Assembly (NCBI RefSeq): GCF_900111145.1
Contig: NZ_FOIR01000001.1
Span: forward strand, 1,495,501 to 1,559,500
DNA from: Roseivirga pacifica
GTDB lineage: Bacteria; Bacteroidota; Bacteroidia; Cytophagales; Cyclobacteriaceae
Reading direction: 5' to 3'
Length of the DNA stretch: 64,000 bases
In this document: in pieces, positions 27,522-34,791 of the stretch
Layout: every line of letters starts with the position of its first letter
Numbering within the stretch: position 1 is the first letter of the stretch
Notes under the pieces: generated by a model
The model's database searches: none
What the model was told of the DNA's origin: nothing
The model's input: the letters and a program-made list of their open reading frames with translations, nothing else
Made by a program: the position numbers and the translations under genes

Positions 27522-28205
27522 ATGCAACGAGAGATTAAATATTGGTACCTGAGAAACTACGATTTGTTTACTCAGCTAACCAAAGAGCAGGTGAATGATT
27601 TGTGTAAAACAGCGCGCTTTTTAAGAATGAAAAAAGGGCAGACCATTTACTTTGCCAACCAAGACAAAAAACGCATGTACTTTCTCATAAATGGCAAGTG
27701 CAAAATCAGTGAAATCGACCGAATGGGCAATGAAATGATTAAGGACATTGTTCTTACAGGTGACCTTTTTGGAAACTTATCTGGTGGAGGCTACGGGCTT
27801 ACACAAGAGTATGCTGAGGTGCTTTCGAGCGAAGTGATAATCTGTATGTACGAAATGCCAGATTTTGAAATGCTTATGCAGAAACACCCTAGTTTGTCGT
27901 ATGCTTTTTCGCAAAAAATGAGCGATAAGCTTAAGCGAATGGAGCAGCGCTATGCCAACTTGGTTTTTAAAGATGTAAAGGAGCGCTTGAAGGCATTTTT
28001 GCACGATTGGGCCCAGCGCGAAGGTAAATCCGATGTGGAAGGAACGGTGATAAGAAACTACCTTACCCATCAAGAAATTGCTAGCCTGATAAGCTCTAGC
28101 CGCCAAACAGTTACTACACTTATCAACGAGTTGAAATTAGAGGGGAAGGTGCTGTATTCGCGCAGTAGAATTGTAATTCCAGACGTGCGCAGGCTGGCGG
28201 CTTAG
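27522..28205 (+). CDS. Crp/Fnr-family transcriptional regulator
   Basis: This 227-aa protein has a cyclic-nucleotide-binding-like beta-barrel (about 15-130; KKGQTIYFANQDKKRMYFL, GDLFGNLSGGG), a long dimer helix, and a winged HTH (about 170-215; THQEIASLISSSRQTVTTLI) of the Crp type. It lacks an N-terminal cysteine cluster for an Fe-S centre. It is the third gene of the ATP-grasp operon and could provide feedback on it. Confidence 0.92.
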   Translation: MQREIKYWYLRNYDLFTQLTKEQVNDLCKTARFLRMKKGQTIYFANQDKKRMYFLINGKCKISEIDRMGNEMIKDIVLTGDLFGNLSGGGYGLTQEYAEVLSSEVIICMYEMPDFEMLMQKHPSLSYAFSQKMSDKLKRMEQRYANLVFKDVKERLKAFLHDWAQREGKSDVEGTVIRNYLTHQEIASLISSSRQTVTTLINELKLEGKVLYSRSRIVIPDVRRLAA

Positions 28206-28216
28206 TTAAAGAAAAA

Positions 28217-28258
28217 TTGTAATTGGAAGAGTCGGTTTTTGCTGGCTCTTTTTTCTTT
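28217..28258 (+). terminator. Probable terminator of the ATP-grasp operon
   Basis: GGAAGAGTCGG / CTGGCTCTT form an imperfect stem with a TTTTTG loop, followed by a T-rich run. One internal mismatch and one G-T pair lower confidence. Confidence 0.5.
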
Positions 28259-28306
28259 CATGCAACCTTGCTTATAACTTAGCAGTCTGTGAATAAAAAC
28301 CAGGTC

Positions 28307-28996
28307 ATGAAAAACTCAAATAGAATTACAATTGTATTAAGCTTACTCGCACTTTTTAACCTTTCCCTCTTTGCGCAAAACTCCGAAACCCGATCACTTA
28401 GCAACTTTACTGAAATTCACGTTGCCCAAGGAATTGAGCTCGTAGCCAAAAAGGGAACCGAAAATTCAGTTACCATTGAAGCACGCGGGATAGATATTGA
28501 AGATGTTTACACCGATCAACGTGGCGATGCACTTAAGCTAAGATTGCGCCAGCCAAACTTCAAAAGCCCGCATGTTAGAATTGAACTAACCTATACTGAA
28601 GAGTTGGAGAAAATCAATGTAAATACCGGGGCTCAGGCAATTTTCAGAGATATTATTAAAACGGAAAGGCTCGATATAACAGCAAGTACTTCCGGTATTG
28701 TCGAAGCTGAGATTAATGTGGAGGTGTTGGACTTAAGCGCCACTACTTCTGGGCAAATTGATCTTTCCGGAAATGCTAAGGAAATTGAGGCGAGTGCTTC
28801 AACAGGTGGAGAGATTGATGCTTTTGATGTAGATACGGACGATGTGTATGCAAAAGCAAGTACAGGCGCAGCGGTAAGAGTAACGGCCAATGAAAGGCTA
28901 AAAGGTTCGGCAAATACTGGTGGCGATGTGCGTTACAGAGGCAATGCCCGTACTGATATTAGAACCAGCACAGGTGGCAGTGTACGAAAAAGCTGA
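28307..28996 (+). CDS. Secreted head-GIN domain protein (DUF2807)
   Basis: The ATG at 28307 (MKNSNRITIVLSLLALFNLSLFAQ) gives a 229-aa protein with a signal peptide. The rest is a right-handed beta-helix-like repeat with short strands rich in S, T, G and V (TSGIVEAEINVEVLDLSAT, STGGEIDAFDVDTD), typical of the putative auto-transporter adhesin head GIN domain. Such proteins are widespread in Bacteroidota and their role is unknown. A GTG at 28289 is an alternative start. Confidence 0.85.
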   Translation: MKNSNRITIVLSLLALFNLSLFAQNSETRSLSNFTEIHVAQGIELVAKKGTENSVTIEARGIDIEDVYTDQRGDALKLRLRQPNFKSPHVRIELTYTEELEKINVNTGAQAIFRDIIKTERLDITASTSGIVEAEINVEVLDLSATTSGQIDLSGNAKEIEASASTGGEIDAFDVDTDDVYAKASTGAAVRVTANERLKGSANTGGDVRYRGNARTDIRTSTGGSVRKS

Positions 28997-29061
28997 TAAT
29001 TCACATACTTGCACAAGTTGATTACTGGCGAATAATTTTAGTTTTGGTAAAAGCTTTAATT

Positions 29062-29523
29062 ATGAACTGGATAAAAATAATTGGATCCCTTCTTGGGCTT
29101 TTCTTTTTGACTTTCAATGCAACTGCACAAACCGATGAGGCAGAAATAAAGGAAACCATCATGCTGATGTTTGATGGAATGCGGGCTGGCGATAGTGCCA
29201 TGGTGCATGCCGCCTTTGCCAAACAGGTTACTATGCAGCGGGTGGCAAAAAACCGAGAGGGAAAAGTTGTGGTGTCTACCTCAGATTTAGGCGGTTTTCT
29301 TAAAGCAGTTGGAACGCCACACGATAAAGTGTGGGATGAACAAATAACATTTGAAAGCATTCAGATCGATGGGGAAATGGCCTCGGTTTGGACACCTTTT
29401 AAGTTTTATCTCGGAGACACTTTCTCGCATTGTGGGGTAAATGTGTTTAAGCTATATAAGTCGGAAGATGGCTGGAAGATTTTCCATTTAGTAGATACCA
29501 ATAGAAGAACCGATTGTGGTTAA
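29062..29523 (+). CDS. Secreted NTF2-like (SnoaL/DUF4440-type) protein
   Basis: The ATG at 29062 (MNWIKIIGSLLGLFFLTFNATAQ) gives a 153-aa protein with a signal peptide. An NTF2-like fold follows: EIKETIMLMFDGMRAGDSAMVHAAF at the start (written here as the first helix region), then ASVWTPFKFYLGD, HCGVNVFKLYK and WKIFHLVDTNR. Members include small enzymes and binding proteins; no activity can be assigned. It is followed by two hairpins. Confidence 0.82.
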   Translation: MNWIKIIGSLLGLFFLTFNATAQTDEAEIKETIMLMFDGMRAGDSAMVHAAFAKQVTMQRVAKNREGKVVVSTSDLGGFLKAVGTPHDKVWDEQITFESIQIDGEMASVWTPFKFYLGDTFSHCGVNVFKLYKSEDGWKIFHLVDTNRRTDCG

Positions 29524-29544
29524 GCTGGTTAATAAGAAATGAAA

Positions 29545-29574
29545 AAGCCGCTAAGTCTAAGACATAAGCGGCTT
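29545..29574 (+). terminator. Hairpin after the NTF2-like gene
   Basis: A perfect 8-bp stem AAGCCGCT / AGCGGCTT with a 14-nt loop. There is no strong T run, so it may stabilise the 3' end rather than terminate; the next hairpin is the better terminator. Confidence 0.5.
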
Positions 29575-29587
29575 GATACTACTAGAA

Positions 29588-29617
29588 CAAAAAAAGCCCT
29601 CGAAGGGGCTTTTTTTA
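29588..29617. terminator. Bidirectional intrinsic terminator
   Basis: AGCCCT-CGAA-GGGGCT forms a short GC stem flanked by an A run on the left and a T run on the right, so it can end transcripts from both sides. The stop codon of the minus-strand small gene at 29615 lies in its edge. Confidence 0.8.
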
Positions 29618-29773
29618 TTTTCCTCTTCGATAGTGATCTACAATGATCTCCTTCACTGAAACGCGCTGGTGACTGAGGTTGTATTGACCATTTTCGTAAG
29701 AGGCGCCCGAATGCGTTTTAACCTTCTGTCTACTTTCGTCATTCATTAGGCGTGCCGATTTTACTTCCTCCAT
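29615..29773 (-). CDS. Small hypothetical protein (52 aa)
   Basis: This 52-aa polar protein begins MEEVKSARLMNDESRQKV and ends IIVDHYRRGK. The start at 29773 is preferred because a consensus promoter at 29831-29861 places the transcription start near 29825; an ATG at 29812 would be only about 12 nt from it, and one at 29860 lies within the promoter. The stop lies at a bidirectional terminator. No family recognised. Promoter and terminator together support a real gene. Confidence 0.5.
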   Translation of the reverse strand: MEEVKSARLMNDESRQKVKTHSGASYENGQYNLSHQRVSVKEIIVDHYRRGK

Positions 29774-29830
29774 TTCTAATAGTTTACTATTGAAAAATCG
29801 TAAAATACACATGTACCGTCTGTGCAGGTA

Positions 29831-29861
29831 CAAACTTATGCAAACGATTGCAGTTGCCAAA
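29831..29861 (-). promoter_or_regulatory. Bacteroidota-type promoter of the 52-aa gene
   Basis: On the minus strand TTTG (29858-29861), a 19-bp spacer and TAAGTTTG (29831-29838) match the consensus exactly. Confidence 0.75.
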
Positions 29862-29940
29862 CAAAATGGAATTAATTTTTAAGAAATTTCTCAGAATACC
29901 ACTTGGGGGTGAGGCGAGCACAAACCACATGGATTTAACA

Positions 29941-29984
29941 CAAAAAAGCCCGGTAAAACCGAGCTTTTTTGTGCGCACGAGAAG
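29941..29984 (-). repeat. Direct repeat copy 1: tRNA-Leu 3' end plus terminator
   Basis: This 44-bp sequence equals the 43-bp sequence at 30284-30326 except for one A in a homopolymer. It holds the last part of tRNA-Leu (CTTCTCGTGCGCA on the minus strand) and its terminator (stem GCTCGGT / ACCGGGC, T run). There is no complete tRNA here. It marks the far end of a unit that contains the GIY-YIG gene. Confidence 0.85.
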
Positions 29985-30038
29985 CTTGTCCGCCTCAGGC
30001 GGAATTCGAACCCTGCCCAAGGCAGGCAAGTTCCAGGC
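29985..30038 (-). repeat. Duplicated tRNA T-arm split by two palindromes
   Basis: Reading the minus strand after the GIY-YIG stop, GGAA is followed by CTTG and palindrome CCTGCCTTGGGCAGG, then GTTCGAAT (the tRNA T-loop), palindrome TCCGCCTGAGGCGGA, then CAAG and the repeat beginning CTTCT. In tRNA-Leu the same elements read GGAA-GTTCGAAT-CTTCT without interruption. The copy thus has a 19-nt palindromic insert on each side of the T-loop. Confidence 0.75.
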
Positions 30039-30272
30039 TTAGAGTGTTTTGATGAAGGCGCGTCCCTTACCGGATTTCAAGAATTTTTCATGAACACGTG
30101 CATCAGCATGGTTTGGGAATGCTTTAGTGTAAATGAGGTCGAATGGGGTGTAGGATTTTGTGGTTTTGTTTTGCCCTTTGTTATGTCTTTCAACCCTTAC
30201 TTCTAATTCCGATGAAATGCCAACGTAGTTATAATTTCGGGTTTGGCTTCTTATTACATATACATACACCAT
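30039..30272 (-). CDS. Small GIY-YIG nuclease
   Basis: This 77-aa protein is a single GIY-YIG domain: VYVYVIRS (GIY-type strand), NYNYVGISS (YIG-type strand), catalytic arginine in LEVRVERHN, and metal-binding glutamate in DARVHEKFLKSGKGRAFI. This is the UPF0213/YhbQ-like short form. It lies just downstream of tRNA-Leu and its terminator, is bracketed by 43/44-bp direct repeats of the tRNA 3' end, and ends next to a palindrome-split T-arm copy. It may drive movement of this unit; that is inference. Confidence 0.88.
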   Translation of the reverse strand: MVYVYVIRSQTRNYNYVGISSELEVRVERHNKGQNKTTKSYTPFDLIYTKAFPNHADARVHEKFLKSGKGRAFIKTL

Positions 30273-30283
30273 GAGTTAAAATA

Positions 30284-30326
30284 CAAAAAGCCCGGTAAAA
30301 CCGAGCTTTTTTGTGCGCACGAGAAG
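30284..30326 (-). repeat. Direct repeat copy 2: tRNA-Leu 3' end plus terminator
   Basis: This 43-bp copy is the genuine end of tRNA-Leu (30314-30326) and its terminator (30285-30312, stem GCTCGGT / ACCGGGC with one mismatch, T-rich tail). It matches 29941-29984 apart from one A. Confidence 0.85.
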
Positions 30327-30397
30327 ATTCGAACTTCCACGCAAGTTAATGCACCACCCCCTCAAGATGGCGTGTCTACCAATTCCACCACGTGCGC
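30314..30397 (-). tRNA. tRNA-Leu (GAG)
   Basis: The acceptor stem GCGCACG / CGTGCGC is perfect and the discriminator is A, as expected for leucine. The anticodon loop TTGAGGG within CCATC / GGTGG gives anticodon GAG. A long variable arm follows, then T-arm GGAAG-TTCGAAT-CTTCT. The gene is 84 nt and CCA is not encoded. Its promoter matches the Bacteroidota consensus exactly. Confidence 0.97.
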
Positions 30398-30413
30398 GTG
30401 ATTTTGGGGATGG

Positions 30414-30444
30414 CAAAAGTAAAGAACAATTCCACTTTTTCAAA
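30414..30444 (-). promoter_or_regulatory. Bacteroidota-type promoter of tRNA-Leu
   Basis: On the minus strand TTTG (30441-30444), a 19-bp spacer and TACTTTTG (30414-30421) match the consensus exactly. Confidence 0.8.
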
Positions 30445-30475
30445 CAACAATTAAGCACCTTTACTGTAAAACAGC

Positions 30476-30507
30476 TTTGGGAAAGCTCTTACTGTTTTCT
30501 AGCTTTA
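30476..30507 (+). promoter_or_regulatory. Probable promoter of the LiaF-like gene
   Basis: TTTG (30476-30479), a 20-bp spacer and TAGCTTTA (30500-30507) differ from the consensus only at the last position. The predicted start lies just before the ATG at 30525. Confidence 0.5.
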
Positions 30508-30524
30508 TACAATTACTCAAAAAT

Positions 30525-31211
30525 ATGAACAACCTAAGTAAGAACGCCTTCATTGGCATTGCCTTTATAGTTGTAGGTGCGGTTTGGGCGCTCGATAACA
30601 TACGCCTTATCCCTTGGCAGGTGGGCTATTACCTGTTTCAGTGGGAAAATATTCTAATCGGTCTCGGAGCTTTTCTCCTTATTTCAAAAGAAAATGTAAA
30701 AGTTGGTGGCATACTTTTGGCACTCGGGCTATTTTTTGTAGCCGATGATTGGTTCAGGGTTGATGTGCACCTTTGGGATCTTTGGCCGCTGGCCTTGGTT
30801 TTTGTGGGTATTTATTTACTCAATAGAAATACCAATAACCCTGATGAGCCATACGATACGACAGGCGATGACCACGACCGAATTGATGATACCGCCATAT
30901 TTAGCGGAGGAGATAAAGTATACAATACACAAAACTTTAAGGGAGGAAACCTAACTGCCGTTTTTGGTGGCTCAAACATAGATTTAACTACAGCCAATAC
31001 GCAACAAGAGGTGGTAGTAATAGACGTGTTCTATATGTTTGGTGGCTCAAAAATTAGGGTGCCACAGCATTGGCATGTGGACATGCGGGCAACCAATATT
31101 TTTGGAGGTATTTCCGATAAACGGCACTTTGTAAACCAACCCGCTGAAAACAGCCCAAGGCTTGTCATTAAAGGGCTTGTGATTTTTGGTGGAGCCGAAA
31201 TACAAAACTAA
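30525..31211 (+). CDS. LiaF-like membrane protein (DUF5668 plus C-terminal beta domain)
   Basis: The ATG at 30525 (MNNLSKNAFIGIAFIVVGAV) gives a 228-aa protein. The N-terminal third has four membrane segments of the DUF5668 type (IGIAFIVVGAVWALDN, ILIGLGAFLLIS). After an acidic linker the C-terminal half repeats short beta elements built on a FGGS motif (TAVFGGSNIDL, YMFGGSKIRVP, IFGGISDKR), as in the LiaF cell-wall-stress domain. Its role in Bacteroidota is unknown. The GGT gene starts 5 bp after its stop. Confidence 0.87.
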   Translation: MNNLSKNAFIGIAFIVVGAVWALDNIRLIPWQVGYYLFQWENILIGLGAFLLISKENVKVGGILLALGLFFVADDWFRVDVHLWDLWPLALVFVGIYLLNRNTNNPDEPYDTTGDDHDRIDDTAIFSGGDKVYNTQNFKGGNLTAVFGGSNIDLTTANTQQEVVVIDVFYMFGGSKIRVPQHWHVDMRATNIFGGISDKRHFVNQPAENSPRLVIKGLVIFGGAEIQN

Positions 31212-31216
31212 TCACT

Positions 31217-32902
31217 ATGAAGAAGTTAATTGCTTTGCTGATACTGGCTATTGCTGCTCAGCTAAACGCGCAAGATAGAATTACAGGTAAAACATGGGCT
31301 ACCCGCTCCGAGGTTATCGCCCAGCATGGAATGGCCGCAACCAGCCAACCGCTGGCTACGCAAGTGGCGCTCGATATACTTAAAAAAGGTGGAAATGCCA
31401 TTGATGCGGCCATAGCTGCTAATGCGGTCCTCGGTTTGGTTGAACCAACCGGCAATGGCGTAGGTGGAGACCTTTTTGCTATTATTTGGGATGCTAAAAC
31501 TGAGCAGCTTTACGGCTTGAATGCCTCTGGCCGTTCACCATATAGTCTTAGCTTAGAATACTTTAAAAAGAATGGCTATGAGAAAATACCCGCTTACGGG
31601 CCACTGCCAGTTTCGGTGCCAGGTGCTGTAGATGGCTGGTTTGAGATGCACGGAAAGTTTGGCTCAATAGAGATGCAAGAAATTCTTCAGCCAGCTATTG
31701 ATTATGCCAACAATGGCTTTCCCGTTTCGGAACTAATCGCTTGGTATATGGAACAGGGCGCAAAGAATTTGGCGCGCTTCCCTGGTTTTAAAGAAACGTA
31801 CATGCCAAATGGCCGAACACCAAGAAAAGGGGAGGTTTTCAAAAACCCTGGCCTGGCCAATACACTAGACAAGATTGCAAAAGGAGGTAGAGACGCTTTC
31901 TACAAAGGCGATATTGCCAAAACTGTTGCTGACTACATCGAGCAGTTAGGAGGCTTTTTGAGTGAAAAGGATTTTGCTGACCACACTTCAGAGTGGGTAG
32001 AGCCAGTTTCTGTGAACTATCGCGGTTACGATGTTTGGGAATTACCACCGAACGGTCAGGGAGTTGCGGCCTTACAAATGCTACAAATTCTAGAGCAGTA
32101 TGATATAAAATCAATGGGCTTTGGTAGCAAAGAGTACATTCACACATTTACTGAGGCTAAAAAGTTGGCATTCGAAGATCGTGCGAAGTTTTATGCCGAT
32201 ATGGACTTTTACAAAACGCCTGTTGAATGGCTTATTTCGGATGAATACGCCAAACAGCGTAAGCAGTTGATCAAGCCAAATCAGGCTGGTAGGGCTTACC
32301 CTGCGGGTCAGTTAAAAGATGGAGACACCATTTATATGACCGTAGCTGATAAAGACGGAAATATGGTTTCGCTAATTCAGAGTAACTATAGGGGGATGGG
32401 CTCAGGCATGACGCCTCCTGGCCTAGGCTTCATTCTGCAAGATAGAGGTGAACTTTTCTCTTTGGAAGAAGGCCACGCCAATGTTTACGAACCACATAAG
32501 CGACCATTCCACACCATTATCCCTGCTTTTATTACAAAAGATGGAAAGCCATTCGTGAGTTTTGGTTTAATGGGAGGAGCTACTCAGCCGCAAGGCCATG
32601 CACAAATCGTTATCAACTTAATAGACTTTGGCATGAATTTACAAGAGGCAGGAGACGCACCAAGAATTCTGCACAATGGTTCTTCGCAACCAACTGGTGG
32701 TACAATGACGGACGGTGGCGTGCTCCAATTGGAGTCGGGAATTGACTATGAGGTGATTCGTGAGTTGGTGAAAATGGGGCATAAAATTTCATGGAATGTA
32801 GGTAGTTATGGTGGCTATCAAGCCATTATGTGGGATGATGTAAACAAGGTTTATTACGGTGCTTCGGAATCTCGAAAAGACGGGCAAGCTGCTGGGTATT
32901 AA
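31217..32902 (+). CDS. ggt: Gamma-glutamyltransferase
   Basis: This 561-aa periplasmic enzyme has a signal peptide (MKKLIALLILAIAAQLNAQ). It hydrolyses or transfers the gamma-glutamyl group of glutathione and related peptides. The precursor self-cleaves before the catalytic threonine, here T371 in DGDTIYMTVADKDGN, giving large and small subunits. EPTGNGVGGDLF (about 76-87) and the closing GGATQPQGHAQ motif are typical. It is probably co-transcribed with the LiaF-like gene. A terminator follows. Confidence 0.95.
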   Translation: MKKLIALLILAIAAQLNAQDRITGKTWATRSEVIAQHGMAATSQPLATQVALDILKKGGNAIDAAIAANAVLGLVEPTGNGVGGDLFAIIWDAKTEQLYGLNASGRSPYSLSLEYFKKNGYEKIPAYGPLPVSVPGAVDGWFEMHGKFGSIEMQEILQPAIDYANNGFPVSELIAWYMEQGAKNLARFPGFKETYMPNGRTPRKGEVFKNPGLANTLDKIAKGGRDAFYKGDIAKTVADYIEQLGGFLSEKDFADHTSEWVEPVSVNYRGYDVWELPPNGQGVAALQMLQILEQYDIKSMGFGSKEYIHTFTEAKKLAFEDRAKFYADMDFYKTPVEWLISDEYAKQRKQLIKPNQAGRAYPAGQLKDGDTIYMTVADKDGNMVSLIQSNYRGMGSGMTPPGLGFILQDRGELFSLEEGHANVYEPHKRPFHTIIPAFITKDGKPFVSFGLMGGATQPQGHAQIVINLIDFGMNLQEAGDAPRILHNGSSQPTGGTMTDGGVLQLESGIDYEVIRELVKMGHKISWNVGSYGGYQAIMWDDVNKVYYGASESRKDGQAAGY

Positions 32903-32921
32903 AAGCTGTAAACGGAATTAA

Positions 32922-32955
32922 AAAAACCTGCTACTGAAAAGTTGCAGGTTTTTTT
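32922..32955 (+). terminator. Intrinsic terminator of ggt
   Basis: A 10-bp stem AAAAACCTGC / GCAGGTTTTT with a 12-nt loop and T run. Confidence 0.85.
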
Positions 32956-33065
32956 ATGCTTTCGTTCGAGAAGCTAAGTGCTGTTTTTGAGCCCCAAAAC
33001 GCTTCCGTTGCAAACGAATAAATAACCGTTCTTCAATATTCTTGACGATTTGGTTTGAAATATCT

Positions 33066-33080
33066 TGCAACAAAGTTGCA
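33066..33080 (+). promoter_or_regulatory. Perfect palindrome TGCAAC-AAA-GTTGCA
   Basis: This 15-bp dyad with 6-bp arms lies 45 bp before the lipoprotein start. A further GTTGCA half-site is at 33092-33097 and another GTTGCA at 33007. It looks like an operator, but the regulator is not in the window. Confidence 0.5.
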
Positions 33081-33124
33081 TTTGCACTAATGTTGCAGTA
33101 TCGATTACAAAAAGAACCTATAAG

Positions 33125-33700
33125 ATGAAAATGAAGAACCTTTTTGCAGTAAAGTATTTTCTAATAGCCATGCTGGCTGTAAGCATATTTAGCTGTGATA
33201 GTGACGATCCGGAGCCGGTAAATGAAGAAGAACTGATCACAACTTTGAAAGTAACGTTTACTGGTACAGGCAATACAACTGGTGTTGTAGAAGCTATTTT
33301 CCAAGATTTAGATGGTGAAGGAGGAGATAATCCAGTGATTACCAACCCAACACTTATGGCAAACGGTACCTACAATGTAACTGTTCAGTTTTTGAACGAA
33401 ACTGAAAACCCTGCTGAAGACATAACCGAAGAGGTTGAAGAAGAAGATGAGGAGCATCAGGTATTCTTTGTTACTGCAGGTGGCGCTGAACTTACTTATG
33501 CTTATAACGATGAAGATGGTGACGGTAACCCAGTTGGTTTAGCCGGAACGGCAACTACTGGCGCAGTCGGTAGCGGAACACTTCAGGTGTTATTGATTCA
33601 CGAGCCAAACAAAGGTGGTTCAGGTGTTTCTGATGGAGACCCAACCAACGCAGGTGGCGAAACTGATATTAGCGTGACATTTGACTTAACTATTCAATAA
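33125..33700 (+). CDS. Acidic lipoprotein of unknown function
   Basis: The ATG at 33125 (MKMKNLFAVKYFLIAMLAVS) gives a 191-aa protein with lipobox SIFSCDSDD, so it is probably surface- or periplasm-facing. The mature part is acidic and beta-rich (LKVTFTGTGNTTGVVEAIFQ; NGTYNVTVQFLNE; VFFVTAGGAELTYAYNDEDG; LQVLLIHEPNKGG), a pattern seen in Bacteroidota lipoproteins often found beside TonB-dependent receptors. No receptor is adjacent here. A palindromic operator-like site lies upstream. Confidence 0.78.
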   Translation: MKMKNLFAVKYFLIAMLAVSIFSCDSDDPEPVNEEELITTLKVTFTGTGNTTGVVEAIFQDLDGEGGDNPVITNPTLMANGTYNVTVQFLNETENPAEDITEEVEEEDEEHQVFFVTAGGAELTYAYNDEDGDGNPVGLAGTATTGAVGSGTLQVLLIHEPNKGGSGVSDGDPTNAGGETDISVTFDLTIQ

Positions 33701-33727
33701 GGATTGTTGAATAGTTAGTAGTATAGA

Positions 33728-33749
33728 AAGGGGCTTAGGCCCCTTTTTT
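33728..33749. terminator. Terminator between convergent lipoprotein and cydB
   Basis: AAGGGGC-TTAG-GCCCCTT is a perfect 7-bp stem with a T run on the plus strand and a shorter T run on the minus strand. Confidence 0.8.
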
Positions 33750-33754
33750 GTTTT

Positions 33755-34789
33755 CTAATAACTGTGCTCGTCTAGTTCTACTTTACCCCAAAAAGTTTTG
33801 TACACAAAGTAAGTATAGGTGGCAATTAGAGGAACTCCAATAGCCGCCATAGTGAGCATAATCCCCAAAGTTTTGGTACTTGCAGCGGCATTGTAAACTG
33901 TAATATGGTTTTCTGGATTATCCGTAGAAAAGATAATAACCGGGTATAGTTCTACGGCTACAATAATCAGCATCATGGCTAGGCTAAGTGCCGAAAATAG
34001 GAATGCGAAAAGAAACTTTCTTTTTGATACTAGCCTTGGAATATTCGCAATAGCCAAAAAAGCAATGGTAGGAATAATAAACATCCACTGATTGGCCTTA
34101 AACTTATCGGTAAGCTGCGGAATATAAATTAGCGTGTAAATAGTTACTAAGCTAAAACTTACAATAAAGAAAATGATTGCGCGCTTTGTAAATAGGGTTA
34201 CCTGATGGAATAGCTTACCATGAGTTTTTAGCCCTAAATAAATGGCTCCGTGCATCATAAAAGCAGCCAGTGTAGTAACACCAACCATTATGGCGTAAGG
34301 GTTCAAAAAGCTCAGCCAGCTGCCAGTGTATTGTAAATCTTTGCTTAGCGGCATGCCCAGTAAAATATTTCCCAATACAATTCCCAATAACAAGGCAAGC
34401 AAAATGCTGCTCACGCTGTAGCTAATATCCCACATTTTGCGCCACCATTGCATGGGCTCCTTACTTCTAAATTCAATGGCCACTGCTCGAAAAATAAGAG
34501 CGGCCAAAAACAGCATAAAGGGGATGTACATGGCCGAAAACATGTTGGCGTAAACTATTGGAAAGCCTGCGAAAAGTGCTCCGCCACCTATTACCAACCA
34601 TACCTCGTTACCATCCCAAACAGGACCAATGGCATTTAATGCTATGCGTCTGCTTTCTTCTTTTTTTAGAAATAAATGCCAAGCCCCAGCGCCTAAGTCA
34701 AAACCATCGAGAATGGCATAACCGCTAAATAGCGCACCTACTACCATGAACCACCAAGTTGCGTAATCTATACCTAAGAATGTTTCCAT
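33755..34789 (-). CDS. cydB: Cytochrome bd oxidase subunit II
   Basis: This 344-aa integral membrane protein begins METFLGIDYATWWFMVVGAL and shows the family pattern AILDGFDLGAGAWHLFL, GPVWDGNEVWLVIGGGALFAGFP. It is the structural partner of CydA in the quinol-oxidising bd oxidase. It starts 2 bp after the cydA stop, in the standard cydAB operon. Confidence 0.96.
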   Translation of the reverse strand: METFLGIDYATWWFMVVGALFSGYAILDGFDLGAGAWHLFLKKEESRRIALNAIGPVWDGNEVWLVIGGGALFAGFPIVYANMFSAMYIPFMLFLAALIFRAVAIEFRSKEPMQWWRKMWDISYSVSSILLALLLGIVLGNILLGMPLSKDLQYTGSWLSFLNPYAIMVGVTTLAAFMMHGAIYLGLKTHGKLFHQVTLFTKRAIIFFIVSFSLVTIYTLIYIPQLTDKFKANQWMFIIPTIAFLAIANIPRLVSKRKFLFAFLFSALSLAMMLIIVAVELYPVIIFSTDNPENHITVYNAAASTKTLGIMLTMAAIGVPLIATYTYFVYKTFWGKVELDEHSY

Positions 34790-34791
34790 GT

